Part shown: piece after piece, positions 25,700 through 39,130 of the stretch
Layout of the letters: each line of letters begins with the position of its first letter
Numbering within the stretch: the stretch's first letter is position 1
NCBI RefSeq assembly: GCF_016863315.1
Contig: NZ_BOOQ01000010.1
Span: forward strand, 62,001-126,000
Length of the DNA stretch: 64,000 nucleotides
Origin: Planotetraspora silvatica
Lineage (GTDB): Bacteria; Actinomycetota; Actinomycetes; Streptosporangiales; Streptosporangiaceae
Direction: 5' to 3'
Notes under the pieces: model-generated
Seen by the model: the letters and a program-made list of their open reading frames with translations, nothing else
Database searches by the model: none
Told to the model about the DNA's origin: nothing
Translations under genes and position numbers: made by a program

Positions 25700-25741
25700 G
25701 CGTGCGGCTTGCGCCCAAGGAGACAGGCACAAGCCGCACGC
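25700..25741. terminator. 12-bp hairpin between DUF397 and katA
   Basis: GCGTGCGGCTTG (25700-25711) pairs perfectly with CAAGCCGCACGC (25730-25741), with an 18-nt loop. It lies between convergent genes and can serve both. Confidence 0.55.
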
Positions 25742-25757
25742 TGTGAGGGGACGGGGG

Positions 25758-27206
25758 TCAGGCGAGACCCAGACCCTGGGCGACGCCCTGGCCGAGGTCC
25801 TTGTGCACGTTGGTCCAGTAGTCGACCACGCGCTTCCGCATGTCGCCCGTGACCTCGGGAGCCGAGGCATGGCCGACGATGTTGCTCACCAGGTGGGCCC
25901 GGTCGGTGTCCGACAGGACGTTCTCCCACAGGGCGCGCGGCTGAACGAAGTCGTCGTCCTCCGCATGCTTCACGTACGCGCTGCGGATGATCTCGCCGGC
26001 GACCTGGTAGCTTTCGCCCGCGAAGATCGACGGGTCGGCGGCCGGGCCACCGACGGAGTTCGGCGCGTACACCGGGTCGCTCGAGTTGCTGAAACGCATC
26101 GAGCCGTCCTTGTTGTAGCTGTGGACGGGCGACTTCGGCGCGTTGACGGGCAACTGCAGGTAGTTGGTCCCGATGCGGTAGCGGTGGGCGTCCGGGTAGG
26201 AGAACAGCCGGCCCTGGAGCATCTTGTCCGGGGAGGGGCCGATGCCGGGGACGAGGTTGGCCGGCTCGAAGCCTGCCTGCTCGACCTCGGCGAAGTAGTT
26301 CTCCGGGTTCCGGTTGAGCGTGAACTTGCCGATCGTGATCTCGGGATAGTCGCTGTGCGGCCACACCTTGGTCAGGTCGAACGGGTTGAAGCGGTAGTCC
26401 GCCGCGGCCTCGAACGGCATGATCTGCACGTTCACCGTCCAGGACGGGTGGTCGCCGTTCTTGATCGCGGTGTGCAGGTCGCGGATGTGGTGGTCGGCGT
26501 CCTGCGCGACCAGCGCGCCCGCCTCGGCGGCGGTGAAGTTCTCGATGCCCTGATCGGTCTTGAAGTGGTACTTCACCCAGAACTTCTCGCCGGCGGCGTT
26601 GTACCAGAGGAACGTGTGCGAGCCGAAACCGTGCATGTGCCGCCAGCTCTTCGGCGTGCCGCGGTCGGTCATCAGGAAGGTGACCTGGTGCGCCGACTCC
26701 GGCGAAAGCGTCCAGAAGTCCCACTGCATGTTGTTGTCACGCAGGTGGGTGTCCGCGCGGCGCTTCTGGCTGTGGATGAAGTCGGAGAACTTCGAGGGGT
26801 CGCGGATGAAGAAGATCGGCGTGTTGTTGCCGACGATGTCGTAGTTGCCCTCTTCGGTGTAGAACTTGATCGCGAATCCGCGCGGGTCACGGGCGGTGTC
26901 CGCACTGCCGAGCTCGCCCGCCACCGTGGAGAAGCGCAGGAAGAGGTCGGTCTCCTTGCCCTTCTGGAAGAGGTCGGCCTTGGTGAACTGGCTGACGTCC
27001 TCGGTGATCTGCAGGATGCCGTGGGCGCCGCCGCCCTTGGCGTGCACGACCCGCTCGGGCACGCGTTCACGGTTGAACTGGGCCATCTTCTGAATGACGT
27101 AGTGGTCCTGCATCAGCAGGGGCCCGTTGGGGCCGACGGACAGCGAGAACTCGTCGCTGGGAGCGGGGATCCCTGCGTCTGTGGTGGTCATCGGCCTGTC
27201 GGTCAT
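25758..27206 (-). CDS. katA: Monofunctional haem catalase KatA
   Basis: A 482-aa small-subunit catalase decomposing H2O2. The catalytic His region is RERVPERVVHAKGGGAHG, the conserved Asn lies in the FYTEEGNYDIVGNNTP stretch, and the proximal haem Tyr is in GRLFSYPDAHRYRIG. ATG 27206 follows GGAGGG. The gene lies 56 bp downstream of a Fur-family gene in the same direction, the furA-katA arrangement known from Streptomyces in which the regulator represses both genes. A hairpin at 25700-25741 follows. Confidence 0.96.
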   Translation of the reverse strand: MTDRPMTTTDAGIPAPSDEFSLSVGPNGPLLMQDHYVIQKMAQFNRERVPERVVHAKGGGAHGILQITEDVSQFTKADLFQKGKETDLFLRFSTVAGELGSADTARDPRGFAIKFYTEEGNYDIVGNNTPIFFIRDPSKFSDFIHSQKRRADTHLRDNNMQWDFWTLSPESAHQVTFLMTDRGTPKSWRHMHGFGSHTFLWYNAAGEKFWVKYHFKTDQGIENFTAAEAGALVAQDADHHIRDLHTAIKNGDHPSWTVNVQIMPFEAAADYRFNPFDLTKVWPHSDYPEITIGKFTLNRNPENYFAEVEQAGFEPANLVPGIGPSPDKMLQGRLFSYPDAHRYRIGTNYLQLPVNAPKSPVHSYNKDGSMRFSNSSDPVYAPNSVGGPAADPSIFAGESYQVAGEIIRSAYVKHAEDDDFVQPRALWENVLSDTDRAHLVSNIVGHASAPEVTGDMRKRVVDYWTNVHKDLGQGVAQGLGLA

Positions 27207-27262
27207 GGGGTTCCCTCCGAGATTTGCTCTTCAAAAGATGTGGATCCAGACGCGAGCCGGCC

Positions 27263-27697
27263 TTAAACGGGGCCCGCGACTTCGGCGGTGACGCTGCGGC
27301 AGCCGGGACAGATCCCCCAGTAGATGACGTCCGCCTCGTCGACCAGGAAGCCGGCGTTGGACACGGGTTCCAGGCAGGGGGCGTGCCCGACGGCACAGTC
27401 GACGTCTGTGACCCTTCCGCACTCGCGGCAGACGAGGTGGTGGTGGTTGTCGCCCACCCTGGCCTCGTAGCGAGTGGGGCTTCCCGCGGGCTCGATGCGG
27501 CGGAGCAGTCCGCCGCGCTGGAGCGCGTTCAGTGAGTCGTAGACGGCTTGCAGGGAGACCTGGCCGACGCGATCGCAGACACCCCGGTGGATGGTCTCCA
27601 CGTCGAGATGGTCGCCGTTCCTCACGGTCTGCAAGATGGCAAGCCGGGCTGCGGTTACCCGCAGTCCCGCCTGGCGAAGTCGGATGGCGTCCCCCAC
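27263..27697 (-). CDS. furA: Fur-family repressor of the catalase gene (FurA/CatR)
   Basis: A 144-aa Fur-family regulator. The winged helix contains LRQAGLRVTAARLAIL and the recognition region VSLQAVYDSLNAL. The metal-binding segment HHHLVCRECGRVTDVDC has one CxxC pair, and a second CPGC lies at the C-terminus, so a structural Zn site is likely. GTG 27697 is chosen because TAGCGT lies exactly 7 nt upstream with TTGAAT 18 bp before it. The longer frame (27706) starts inside that -10. It likely senses peroxide or metal and autoregulates through the palindrome at 27723-27733. Confidence 0.9.
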   Translation of the reverse strand: MGDAIRLRQAGLRVTAARLAILQTVRNGDHLDVETIHRGVCDRVGQVSLQAVYDSLNALQRGGLLRRIEPAGSPTRYEARVGDNHHHLVCRECGRVTDVDCAVGHAPCLEPVSNAGFLVDEADVIYWGICPGCRSVTAEVAGPV

Positions 27698-27704
27698 ACC
27701 CATC

Positions 27705-27734
27705 ACGCTAGCTCACTAAAGCTGAATTATTCAA
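27705..27734 (-). promoter_or_regulatory. furA-katA promoter
   Basis: On the minus strand TTGAAT (27734-27729), an 18-bp spacer and TAGCGT (27710-27705) form a good promoter. The +1 would fall at or next to GTG 27697, giving a leaderless furA mRNA. Confidence 0.65.
27723..27733. promoter_or_regulatory. Probable FurA operator TGAATTATTCA
   Basis: A perfect 5+1+5 AT-rich palindrome in very GC-rich DNA overlaps the -35 of furA. Its position is suited to repression by FurA. Identity as a Fur-type box is inferred from location and AT-rich dyad form. Confidence 0.55.
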
Positions 27735-27813
27735 GTAAAGGAACTCTCCCAGTCTTCCTGGCGAAACCTTTGCACAGCGACTCTGTCGGGCAGAGGTGGC
27801 ATGCTCTGGAGTC

Positions 27814-28887
27814 GTGAGACGACGAGCCCTCCTCCCCGTCCTCCTCCTTCTTTTCGTCGCCGCATGCTCGGCAGCGGAAGGCCAGCCGGTGCCCAGCCCG
27901 GTGGAACAGGAGGCGAGCGCCAGCCCTTCTAAGCCGCCGCCTGCCAAGCCGGTGCGCCGGCCGTACACGATCTCCTTCGCCGGGGACGTGCATTTCGAGG
28001 GCGTGCTCCGCGGCCGCCTCGACAGCAATCCGCGTACGGCCCTCGGCCCGATCGCGAGCGTGCTGAGCAAGGCCGACCTCACCGCGCTCAACCTGGAGAC
28101 GGCCATCACCACCGGTGGGACGCCCGCCCCGGGCAAGCAATACACCTTCCGGGCGCCTGCCTCGGCCTTCACGGCCCTGAAGGCGGCCGGGGTCGACGTG
28201 GTCACGATGGCCAACAACCACGGCATGGACTACATGGAGAGCGGCCTGCGGGACACGCTCGGCGCGATCAAGCAGAGCAAGTTCCCCGTGGTCGGCATCG
28301 GCAAGGACGAGGCGGCGGCCTACCGTCCGTACCGGGTCACCGTCAAGGGGAACCGGGTGTCCCTGATCGGTGCGACGCAGGTCCTCGACGACGAGTTCGT
28401 CCAGGCATGGACGGCCACCGCGGGCAAGGGAGGCCTCGCGTCGGCGAAGAACGAGCCGCGTCTGGTCCAGGCCGTACGGCAGGCCCGGAAGAACTCCGAC
28501 ACCGTGATCGTTTTCCTGCACTGGGGCACGGAACTCGCCGCCTGCCCCACCTCCGTCCAGCGGTCCCTGGCGGACGAGCTCCAGGCGGCGGGCGCCGACG
28601 TCATCGTCGGCAGCCATGCGCACGTCCTGCTCGGCGGCGGCTATCACGACGGCGCCTACGTGCATTACGGCCTGGGCAATTTCGCGTTCTACAACTCCGG
28701 TCCCGAGACCGGCAAGACGGGCGTGCTGACGTTGACGATCAACGGCAGGAAGGTCCTCAAGGACCAGTGGACCCCCGCGCGGATCAGCGGCGGCATCCCC
28801 ATCCCGGAGACCGGAGCGGCCAAGCAACGGGGCATCGCGAACTACCGGAACCTGCGCGGCTGTGCGGGTCTCGACGCCAGACCATGA
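27814..28887 (+). CDS. CapA-family lipoprotein (poly-gamma-glutamate synthesis-like)
   Basis: A 357-aa lipoprotein with a basic start, hydrophobic segment and lipobox (LLFVAAC). A Ser/Pro-rich linker follows, then a CapA metallophosphatase-like domain: ISFAGDVHFEG, NLETAITTGG, TMANNHGMDY, FLHWGTEL, VGSHAHVL and YGLGNFAFY. The metal-site Asp, Asn and His residues are all present. CapA is needed for poly-gamma-glutamate export in Bacillus, but stand-alone actinobacterial copies have unknown substrates. GTG 27814 is chosen for the signal peptide; an in-frame GTG at 27796 is possible. Confidence 0.85.
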   Translation: MRRRALLPVLLLLFVAACSAAEGQPVPSPVEQEASASPSKPPPAKPVRRPYTISFAGDVHFEGVLRGRLDSNPRTALGPIASVLSKADLTALNLETAITTGGTPAPGKQYTFRAPASAFTALKAAGVDVVTMANNHGMDYMESGLRDTLGAIKQSKFPVVGIGKDEAAAYRPYRVTVKGNRVSLIGATQVLDDEFVQAWTATAGKGGLASAKNEPRLVQAVRQARKNSDTVIVFLHWGTELAACPTSVQRSLADELQAAGADVIVGSHAHVLLGGGYHDGAYVHYGLGNFAFYNSGPETGKTGVLTLTINGRKVLKDQWTPARISGGIPIPETGAAKQRGIANYRNLRGCAGLDARP

Positions 28888-28962
28888 GGGAACGTCACGG
28901 CATTTCCATGCGACTCATGAGTAAGACCTGACCTCGGCGGCATCCGCGTGCAAGATGGGTAT

Positions 28963-29649
28963 GTGTCCAGCCAGCGCGTACAGGATGTGGAACGTTCTTC
29001 TGTCGGTGGGCAGGAGCCGTCGGTCCCCGCCGGACCCCTGCGCCGGCGTCCGTCGCAACGCAGGAGCGCCCGCAGGGTCGAACGGATGCTCGACGCCTGT
29101 GCCGAGTTGCTGGACGAGGGCGGATACGAGGCGCTCTCGACCACCCGGGTCGCCGAGCGCGCCGGTGTCGCGATCGGATCCGTCTACCAGTTCTTCCCGG
29201 ACAAGCGGGCCCTGAGCCAGGCGCTGACCCGGAGGAACCTCGAGTTGTTCGTGACCAGGGTCGGCCGCCGCTTCATCACCGACGACTACAGCGGTTGGTG
29301 GGAGGCGGTGGACGCGATCATTGACGAGTACGTCGATCTCCACCGAACGGTCCCCGGGTTCCGCTCGCTTCACTTCGGCGACGTCGAGGGGCTCGACGTG
29401 CCCGACTCGGTGGCGGACAACAACACTGTGATAGCCGGGCGCCTGCGTGCGCTGCTGCTGGAGGAGTTCGGGCTGCTGGACAGCGAAGATGTGGACCGTG
29501 CCATCCTCGTGGCCGCCGAGGCGGGTGACGCCGTGCTCAAGCTCGCCTTCCGGCACGACCCCTCGGGGGCGCCGGAGATCGTCACCGAGGCGAGACACCT
29601 CGTCCGCGGTTACCTCTCGCGCCAGTTGCGATCGTCCCAGCCGGAATGA
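28963..29649 (+). CDS. TetR-family transcriptional regulator
   Basis: A 228-aa regulator with an N-terminal TetR HTH (RVERMLDACAELLDEGGYEAL, TTRVAERAGVAIGSVYQFF) after a 40-residue basic leader. A helical ligand-binding domain follows. CTGACC (28928-28933), a 17-bp spacer and CAAGAT (28951-28956) stand 6 nt before GTG 28963, supporting this start; GTG 28948 is the alternative. Its last 40 bp overlap the convergent secreted-protein gene. Target genes are unknown. Confidence 0.88.
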   Translation: MSSQRVQDVERSSVGGQEPSVPAGPLRRRPSQRRSARRVERMLDACAELLDEGGYEALSTTRVAERAGVAIGSVYQFFPDKRALSQALTRRNLELFVTRVGRRFITDDYSGWWEAVDAIIDEYVDLHRTVPGFRSLHFGDVEGLDVPDSVADNNTVIAGRLRALLLEEFGLLDSEDVDRAILVAAEAGDAVLKLAFRHDPSGAPEIVTEARHLVRGYLSRQLRSSQPE

Positions 29650-30068
29650 TCGTGGGGCCACTCGCGGGGCGCCCTGACGCTCCGCTCGAAGCGGAACGGC
29701 TGGTGGGCCAGCTCGCGAGGCCAGGGGGAGACCGCCGGGCGTGCGATGTTCGGCACCTCCAGCGAACTCCATATCGAGGGCGGCACCGCTTCCATGTAGG
29801 CCGAGTTGTGCCAGGGTCTGACATGCGTGTGCCGGGGGACCTGCAGTTCCCGCATGTTGTCGTCCGAGGACGTCCCGGGACCGCATGGCACGGCCGCGGC
29901 GGGCTCGACGTTCAACTCGACCATGCGGAGCTGGGACTGGAGCCGCGCGAGTTCCTTGCGCGCCTGGTCGAGCGCCTCGAACTGCGCGGTCACATAGCCG
30001 GCGATACCGGGAACGACTGCGGACAGCACTGCGGCGGAAGCAAGAGTCACCATCACCCGCTTGGACAT
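29610..30068 (-). CDS. Secreted hypothetical protein with short coiled coil
   Basis: A 152-aa protein with a signal-anchor/signal peptide (MSKRVMVTLASAAVLSAVVPG) and a heptad-like helix (FEALDQARKELARLQSQLRM). The Trp/Pro/His-rich C-terminal half includes one Cys near CGPGTSSDDN. No family is recognised. Its 3' end overlaps the convergent TetR gene by 40 bp, so the two mRNAs would be complementary there. Confidence 0.55.
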   Translation of the reverse strand: MSKRVMVTLASAAVLSAVVPGIAGYVTAQFEALDQARKELARLQSQLRMVELNVEPAAAVPCGPGTSSDDNMRELQVPRHTHVRPWHNSAYMEAVPPSIWSSLEVPNIARPAVSPWPRELAHQPFRFERSVRAPREWPHDHSGWDDRNWRER

Positions 30069-30230
30069 GACCTGTCAGCCCTCCGCCAGCTCCGATTAGC
30101 ACAGCGCGGGCAATATGCCCGGTCAGCTGTACTGAGACACGATTCGTGTGCGAACGTGTACTAATCGTTGCTTCGTGAATGCCTGCCGTTGTCCCTGCAA
30201 AGACGGGCCGAGATCGGTAGCCTCGGCTCT

Positions 30231-30767
30231 GTGGCACATGTGACGCATGAGCAGCTGGATCGACTGCTCGAACAGGCGCTCCTGCTCGATGACCACGGTG
30301 CCCTCGCATCTCAACTCGATGCGCTGGCCCAGGGCTACGAGTCCGGCGAGGTGTCGAGGGCGGCGATTCTCGTGCTGGCCGCGGAGGAGTGGCGGCAGGC
30401 GGGTCAGCCCGTGACCGCTCTCGAGCGGTTCCAGAGCGCGGTCGACGACGGCGGCGAGGTGCTGATCGATCCCCGGTCGGGCATCGCCGACACGCTCTTC
30501 GAGCTAGAACGGTCCGACGAGGCGCGGGACGTCATCGCGGACATCAAGGCCGGGCCGTGGAATCCCGCCACGGCGCTCACCGTCGCCGAGACGCTGGTCG
30601 CGTACGGAGATCTGCAGGGCGCCCACGAGTGGGCGACCGAAGGGGTCGGCGCCTGCGCGTCGGGCTCCACCATGCGGGAGGTGCTGCTGCGCACCCGCTA
30701 CCGCATCCGGGTCGACCTGGGACTGCCTGAGGACGATCTCGACGCGTTGCTCGACGTCACCCGCTGA
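30231..30767 (+). CDS. TPR-like helical-repeat protein
   Basis: A 178-aa protein made of antiparallel helix pairs with TPR-like spacing (LAAEEWRQAGQPVTALERFQ, DTLFELERSDEARDVIADI, ETLVAYGDLQGAHEWATEG). It has no signal peptide and is probably a cytoplasmic protein-binding scaffold. GTG 30231 is preferred because TAGCCT (30218-30223) lies 7 nt upstream; the longer frame to 30168 lacks a ribosome-binding site. A terminator pair follows at 30798-30858. Confidence 0.7.
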   Translation: MAHVTHEQLDRLLEQALLLDDHGALASQLDALAQGYESGEVSRAAILVLAAEEWRQAGQPVTALERFQSAVDDGGEVLIDPRSGIADTLFELERSDEARDVIADIKAGPWNPATALTVAETLVAYGDLQGAHEWATEGVGACASGSTMREVLLRTRYRIRVDLGLPEDDLDALLDVTR

Positions 30768-30797
30768 GCCGGTGCGGGCTGAAGGACGGCGATGAAA

Positions 30798-30824
30798 AAG
30801 GGGCCGCGCGGCATACGGCCCCTT
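30798..30824 (+). terminator. Terminator hairpin after the TPR gene
   Basis: AAGGGGCCG (30798-30806) and CGGCCCCTT (30816-30824) form a perfect 9-bp stem with a 9-nt loop, 30 nt after the stop. The left arm is preceded by an A-tract, so it also reads as a U-tailed terminator on the minus strand. Confidence 0.7.
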
Positions 30825-30827
30825 CCG

Positions 30828-30858
30828 TCCCGGCCGGTACGAAGTCGTACGGCCGGGA
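30828..30858 (-). terminator. Second hairpin, 3' of the secreted-protein gene
   Basis: TCCCGGCC (30828-30835) pairs with GGCCGGGA (30851-30858), with an inner 6-bp GTACGA/TCGTAC stem and a one-base bulge. It lies just beyond the stop of the minus-strand gene at 30878. Confidence 0.6.
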
Positions 30859-30877
30859 TCGTCCTCAGTCCTTCTGC

Positions 30878-32074
30878 TCAGGGCAGGATCGTGCTGTCGG
30901 TCGCGTTGTTCGCGAGCCTGGTCACCGAGTGCGTGTCCGCGGCCTTGGCCAGAGCGGGAGCGGTGAGGTCGTTCGGTACGGCGCCGTTCGGGTGTGCCGG
31001 CGCCTTCGGGTGCACCACGCCGGTCCGTGTGTTGGCGCCTTCCGCGGACCGGGTCTTGGCGTCCGCGTTGTGGCTCCGGTGGCCCTGTGCACCACGTCCC
31101 TGATCAGCCTGCTTGGCCTTGGTTCCAGCGGCCTCCTGGGTGCCGGAGTTCGGGTGAGCCGGACGGCCTGGGCCGGCGGGCGTCACCGCGTTCTGTCCGC
31201 CGTGCTGCTTGTCCCCCGGCTGGACGACGGCCGACGGCACCTTGTGGTGGGGACGGCCGTGGGGATGAGCCGGAAGGAACTCGGCGCCCGAACGGGATGA
31301 CGACTTGTCGTTCTTTCCACGTCCCGCCGCGGCCGAGTTCCGGCCCTTGGGGTTGTGCTCGTTCCCGGCCTTCGCCGCCGCCGGAGTGCACGCCTGGCGC
31401 ATCACGCCCGGCCGTGCCGGAGCGATGGCCATGAGGGGAACCATGGGAACCGTCGTCGACGGCTGGGCCGCCTCAGCCGCGGAGGAGGCCCCCGTCGCGG
31501 CCTGCTTGGCCACGGACTGTGCCGCGTCCACCGCCGGAGCCGGGTTCGGCATCTCGGCGGGCACTGCCTTGGACACGGCCTGAGGCGCCATCTGCGCTCC
31601 CGCCGGAGCCGCCTTCTTGGCGTTCGGCAGCGCGGGCAGCACCGTCGACGCGTCGGGCGCGGGGGCCGGAAGCGTCCTCGGGCGGCCTGCGGCGGACTTG
31701 CCCGGGGCGCCCTGAGCACCCTGCGCCGCGCCGCCCTTGGCCGCGCCGCCCTTGGGTGCACCGCCCTTGGGTGTGTCGCCCTTGGGTATGCCGCCCTGCG
31801 CCGTGCCGCCCGTGGTCGTGGTGGCCGGCCGTCCGGGCATGGAGGGCAACCCGTGCGCGGCTGCGGCCCCGGCGGTGTCGGCGATGCTGAGCACTCCGCT
31901 CGGCGGAGTGAGAGTGTTCAGGTTCGCCGGCGAGTTCTGGTTATGCGGCTTGCAGGCGTCGGTCATGGTCGTGCCGTCCGCCATCGCGTGACCGGTCGCG
32001 AGCCAGCTCACCCCAGCGGTGACCGCCGCCAGAACGACGCACCGCCCCCGCATACTTCGTGATGTCCTGGACAT
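30878..32074 (-). CDS. Secreted low-complexity Ala/Pro/Gly/Lys-rich protein
   Basis: A 398-aa protein with a signal peptide (VVLAAVTAGVSWLATGHAMA) and almost no predicted globular domain. It contains tandem PKGG/AKGG motifs (about residues 95-115), Ala/Pro stretches, and a His/Asn/Gly-rich C-terminal half with NPKGRN and HPHGRPHHK. There are two Cys (in ACKPH and QACTP). No family is recognised; a disordered, basic, envelope- or spore-surface-associated protein is inferred. GGGGGA precedes ATG 32074. Codon use follows the local GC-rich pattern, so the frame is convincing despite low complexity. Confidence 0.65.
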   Translation of the reverse strand: MSRTSRSMRGRCVVLAAVTAGVSWLATGHAMADGTTMTDACKPHNQNSPANLNTLTPPSGVLSIADTAGAAAAHGLPSMPGRPATTTTGGTAQGGIPKGDTPKGGAPKGGAAKGGAAQGAQGAPGKSAAGRPRTLPAPAPDASTVLPALPNAKKAAPAGAQMAPQAVSKAVPAEMPNPAPAVDAAQSVAKQAATGASSAAEAAQPSTTVPMVPLMAIAPARPGVMRQACTPAAAKAGNEHNPKGRNSAAAGRGKNDKSSSRSGAEFLPAHPHGRPHHKVPSAVVQPGDKQHGGQNAVTPAGPGRPAHPNSGTQEAAGTKAKQADQGRGAQGHRSHNADAKTRSAEGANTRTGVVHPKAPAHPNGAVPNDLTAPALAKAADTHSVTRLANNATDSTILP

Positions 32075-32171
32075 CCACGTCCCCCTGGTTGCTTACGGTA
32101 TTCCGACGAACGCCGAACGTAGCAGCGAGGGAAAACACGGGGGTCGGCTTGCCTCAATGGTGGCGAAGACC

Positions 32172-34757
<2,586 letters not shown>

Positions 34758-34785
34758 ATGTGTTCGATGCCCTCGCTTCGGAAGA

Positions 34786-35133
34786 TCAGGCAGGAGGCAG
34801 TTCGTAGCGGATCAGAGCCCGCATCATGGCCAGCTCTCCCCGGAGCCGGGACACCTCGTCGCGCAGGCGCATGGTCTCGGTTTCGAGTTCGAGGATGCGC
34901 TTGATGCCGGCCAGGTTGATGCCGTCTTCCTGGGAGAGCCTCTGGACCTCGCGCAGCAGCACGATGTCCCTCGTGGAGTAGAGCCGTCCGCGCCCCGCCG
35001 AGCGGCCCGGGCTCACGAGCCCGAGCCGGTCGTACTGGCGCAGGGTCTGCGGATGCAACCCCGACAGCTGGGCGGCCACTGAGATCACATAGACCGGAGT
35101 GTCGTCGGACAGATTGAAGAAGTTCGCATCCAT
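34786..35133 (-). CDS. hspR: Heat-shock repressor HspR (MerR family)
   Basis: A 115-aa MerR-type repressor. The HTH reads [25 protein letters not shown] with the wing [10 protein letters not shown], then a coiled coil ([20 protein letters not shown]). HspR binds HAIR inverted repeats and uses DnaK as co-repressor. Two matching HAIR elements are present upstream of dnaK (38949-38969 and 39002-39022), so autoregulation is expected. It starts 4 nt after dnaJ. Confidence 0.95.
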   Translation of the reverse strand: MDANFFNLSDDTPVYVISVAAQLSGLHPQTLRQYDRLGLVSPGRSAGRGRLYSTRDIVLLREVQRLSQEDGINLAGIKRILELETETMRLRDEVSRLRGELAMMRALIRYELPPA

Positions 35134-35137
35134 CGGC

Positions 35138-36325
35138 TCACTCGCTTCTGGACTGCTTGATCAACTCTTCACGGAGGTCGGCGCCCTCCGTCGCGTTCCG
35201 GAACTCCTCGAGCGCCGCGCGGGCCTTGTCGTCGAGGTCCTGCGGCACCGCCACCTGGACGGTGACCAGCAGGTCGCCCTTGGTGCCGTCCTTGCGGGCC
35301 GCTCCACGGCCGCGGACGCGGAACGTGCGGCCGTTGGGCGTGCCCTCCGGGATACGGAGAGTGACCGGCATGCCGCGAAGGGTCGGAACCTTGATCTCGG
35401 CTCCGAGCGCGGCCTCCGGGAAGGTGACGGGCACATTGATCGTGAGGTTCTCTCCGCTGCGCCCGAAGACGGCGTGCGGCTTCACGTGGACCTGCACGTA
35501 GAGGTCGCCCGCGGGGCCGCCGTTCTCGCCCGGCGCGCCCTTTCCCTTGAGCCGGATCCGCTGGGCGTCCCCGACGCCCGCGGGGATGCGGGCCTGGATG
35601 GTGCGGGTGCTCTTGCCGCGCCCGCTTCCCTCGCAGACCGGGCAGGGGTCGTCGACCAGAAGCCCCCGGCCGCGGCAGTCGCGGCAGGGCTCGGAGAAGG
35701 CGAAGTTGCCGAGGTTGCGGCTGGCCGCCCCGGTGCCCTCACACGTGGGGCACACCCGGGGGGTGGTGCCCGCCTTGGCTCCGGTTCCGCCGCACGCCGT
35801 GCAGGCCGACGAACTGGTCAGCCTGAGGGACACCGTCGTGCCGTCGACCGCCTCGCTGAAGGAGAGGGTGACCTCCGACTCGATGTCCTGGCCGCGGCGG
35901 GGGCGCTGCGTGGCCGTACGCGTGGCGCCGCCGCCACGGTTGAACAGGCCGCCGAACAGGTCGCCCAGCCGGTCGCCGGCGCCCGGCTGCTGGCCCTGAC
36001 CGGAGCCGCTGCCGGAGAACAGGTCGCCGAAGTCGAAGTTGAAGCCGCCCCGCTGGCCGCCCGCGCCCGTGTAACCGCCGACGCCCGAGCCGAACAGGGT
36101 GCGGGCCTCGTCGTACTCCTTGCGCCGCTTGGTGTCGGACAGGACGTCGTAGGCCTCGGAGACCTCCTTGAACTTCTCCTCGGTCTGGGTGTCGCCCTGG
36201 TTGGCGTCGGGGTGGTATTTGCGGGCGAGCTTCCGGTAGGCCTTCTTGATGTCCTCGCCGGTCGCGCTCTTGGGCACACCAAGGACGGCGTAGTAGTCCT
36301 TCTCCAAGTAGTCCTTGGTGCTCAT
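35138..36325 (-). CDS. dnaJ: Chaperone DnaJ
   Basis: A 395-aa type I Hsp40. The J-domain (residues 8-75) has the HPD motif (KYHPDANQ). A Gly/Phe-rich linker is followed by four zinc motifs ([32 protein letters not shown]) and the C-terminal client-binding domains. It stimulates DnaK ATPase. It follows grpE after an 80-bp gap that contains a perfect 13-bp hairpin. Confidence 0.97.
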   Translation of the reverse strand: MSTKDYLEKDYYAVLGVPKSATGEDIKKAYRKLARKYHPDANQGDTQTEEKFKEVSEAYDVLSDTKRRKEYDEARTLFGSGVGGYTGAGGQRGGFNFDFGDLFSGSGSGQGQQPGAGDRLGDLFGGLFNRGGGATRTATQRPRRGQDIESEVTLSFSEAVDGTTVSLRLTSSSACTACGGTGAKAGTTPRVCPTCEGTGAASRNLGNFAFSEPCRDCRGRGLLVDDPCPVCEGSGRGKSTRTIQARIPAGVGDAQRIRLKGKGAPGENGGPAGDLYVQVHVKPHAVFGRSGENLTINVPVTFPEAALGAEIKVPTLRGMPVTLRIPEGTPNGRTFRVRGRGAARKDGTKGDLLVTVQVAVPQDLDDKARAALEEFRNATEGADLREELIKQSRSE

Positions 36326-36363
36326 CTATCGCTTCCTTCGTACGAAAAGGGAAATCACTGGTC

Positions 36364-36395
36364 GCCTCTCCCGATCTTGCCCGATCGGGAGAGGC
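36364..36395 (-). terminator. Intra-operon hairpin between grpE and dnaJ
   Basis: GCCTCTCCCGATC (36364-36376) and GATCGGGAGAGGC (36383-36395) are perfectly complementary over 13 bp with a 6-nt loop. It lies 11 nt past the grpE stop. It may cause partial termination or protect/process the mRNA, separating dnaK-grpE from dnaJ-hspR-clpB. Confidence 0.6.
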
Positions 36396-36405
36396 TTCCG
36401 GTTGT

Positions 36406-38997
<2,592 letters not shown>

Positions 38998-39001
38998 ACG
39001 T

Positions 39002-39022
39002 CTTGAGTCTAGGAGGCTCAAC
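39002..39022. promoter_or_regulatory. HAIR operator 1 (HspR site)
   Basis: CTTGAGT-N7-GCTCAAC matches the HAIR consensus at 12 of 14 arm positions and sits immediately upstream of the dnaK -35. Confidence 0.8.
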
Positions 39023-39076
39023 CCGGCCACGCGCGGAATTCTTCCCGATCCAGGCAAGGATTCATCAAGACCCCCA

Positions 39077-39105
39077 CTGCCTGTACGGCGGGGCCGTACA
39101 GGCAG
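39077..39105 (-). terminator. 13-bp hairpin after the lipoprotein gene
   Basis: Arms 39077-39089 and 39093-39105 pair perfectly over 13 bp with a GGG loop. It lies 26 nt beyond the stop of the minus-strand lipoprotein gene and upstream of the dnaK promoter region, which it would insulate. Confidence 0.7.
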
Positions 39106-39130
39106 GTCGGAGGAGGTTTCGGGAACGGCG

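Noticed and set aside
25689-27266. 525-aa ORF antisense to katA
   Set aside because: Katalase motifs on the other strand are complete. Long antisense ORFs are expected in very GC-rich DNA; the same applies to 32703-34904 (antisense to clpB) and 36924-39644 (antisense to dnaK).
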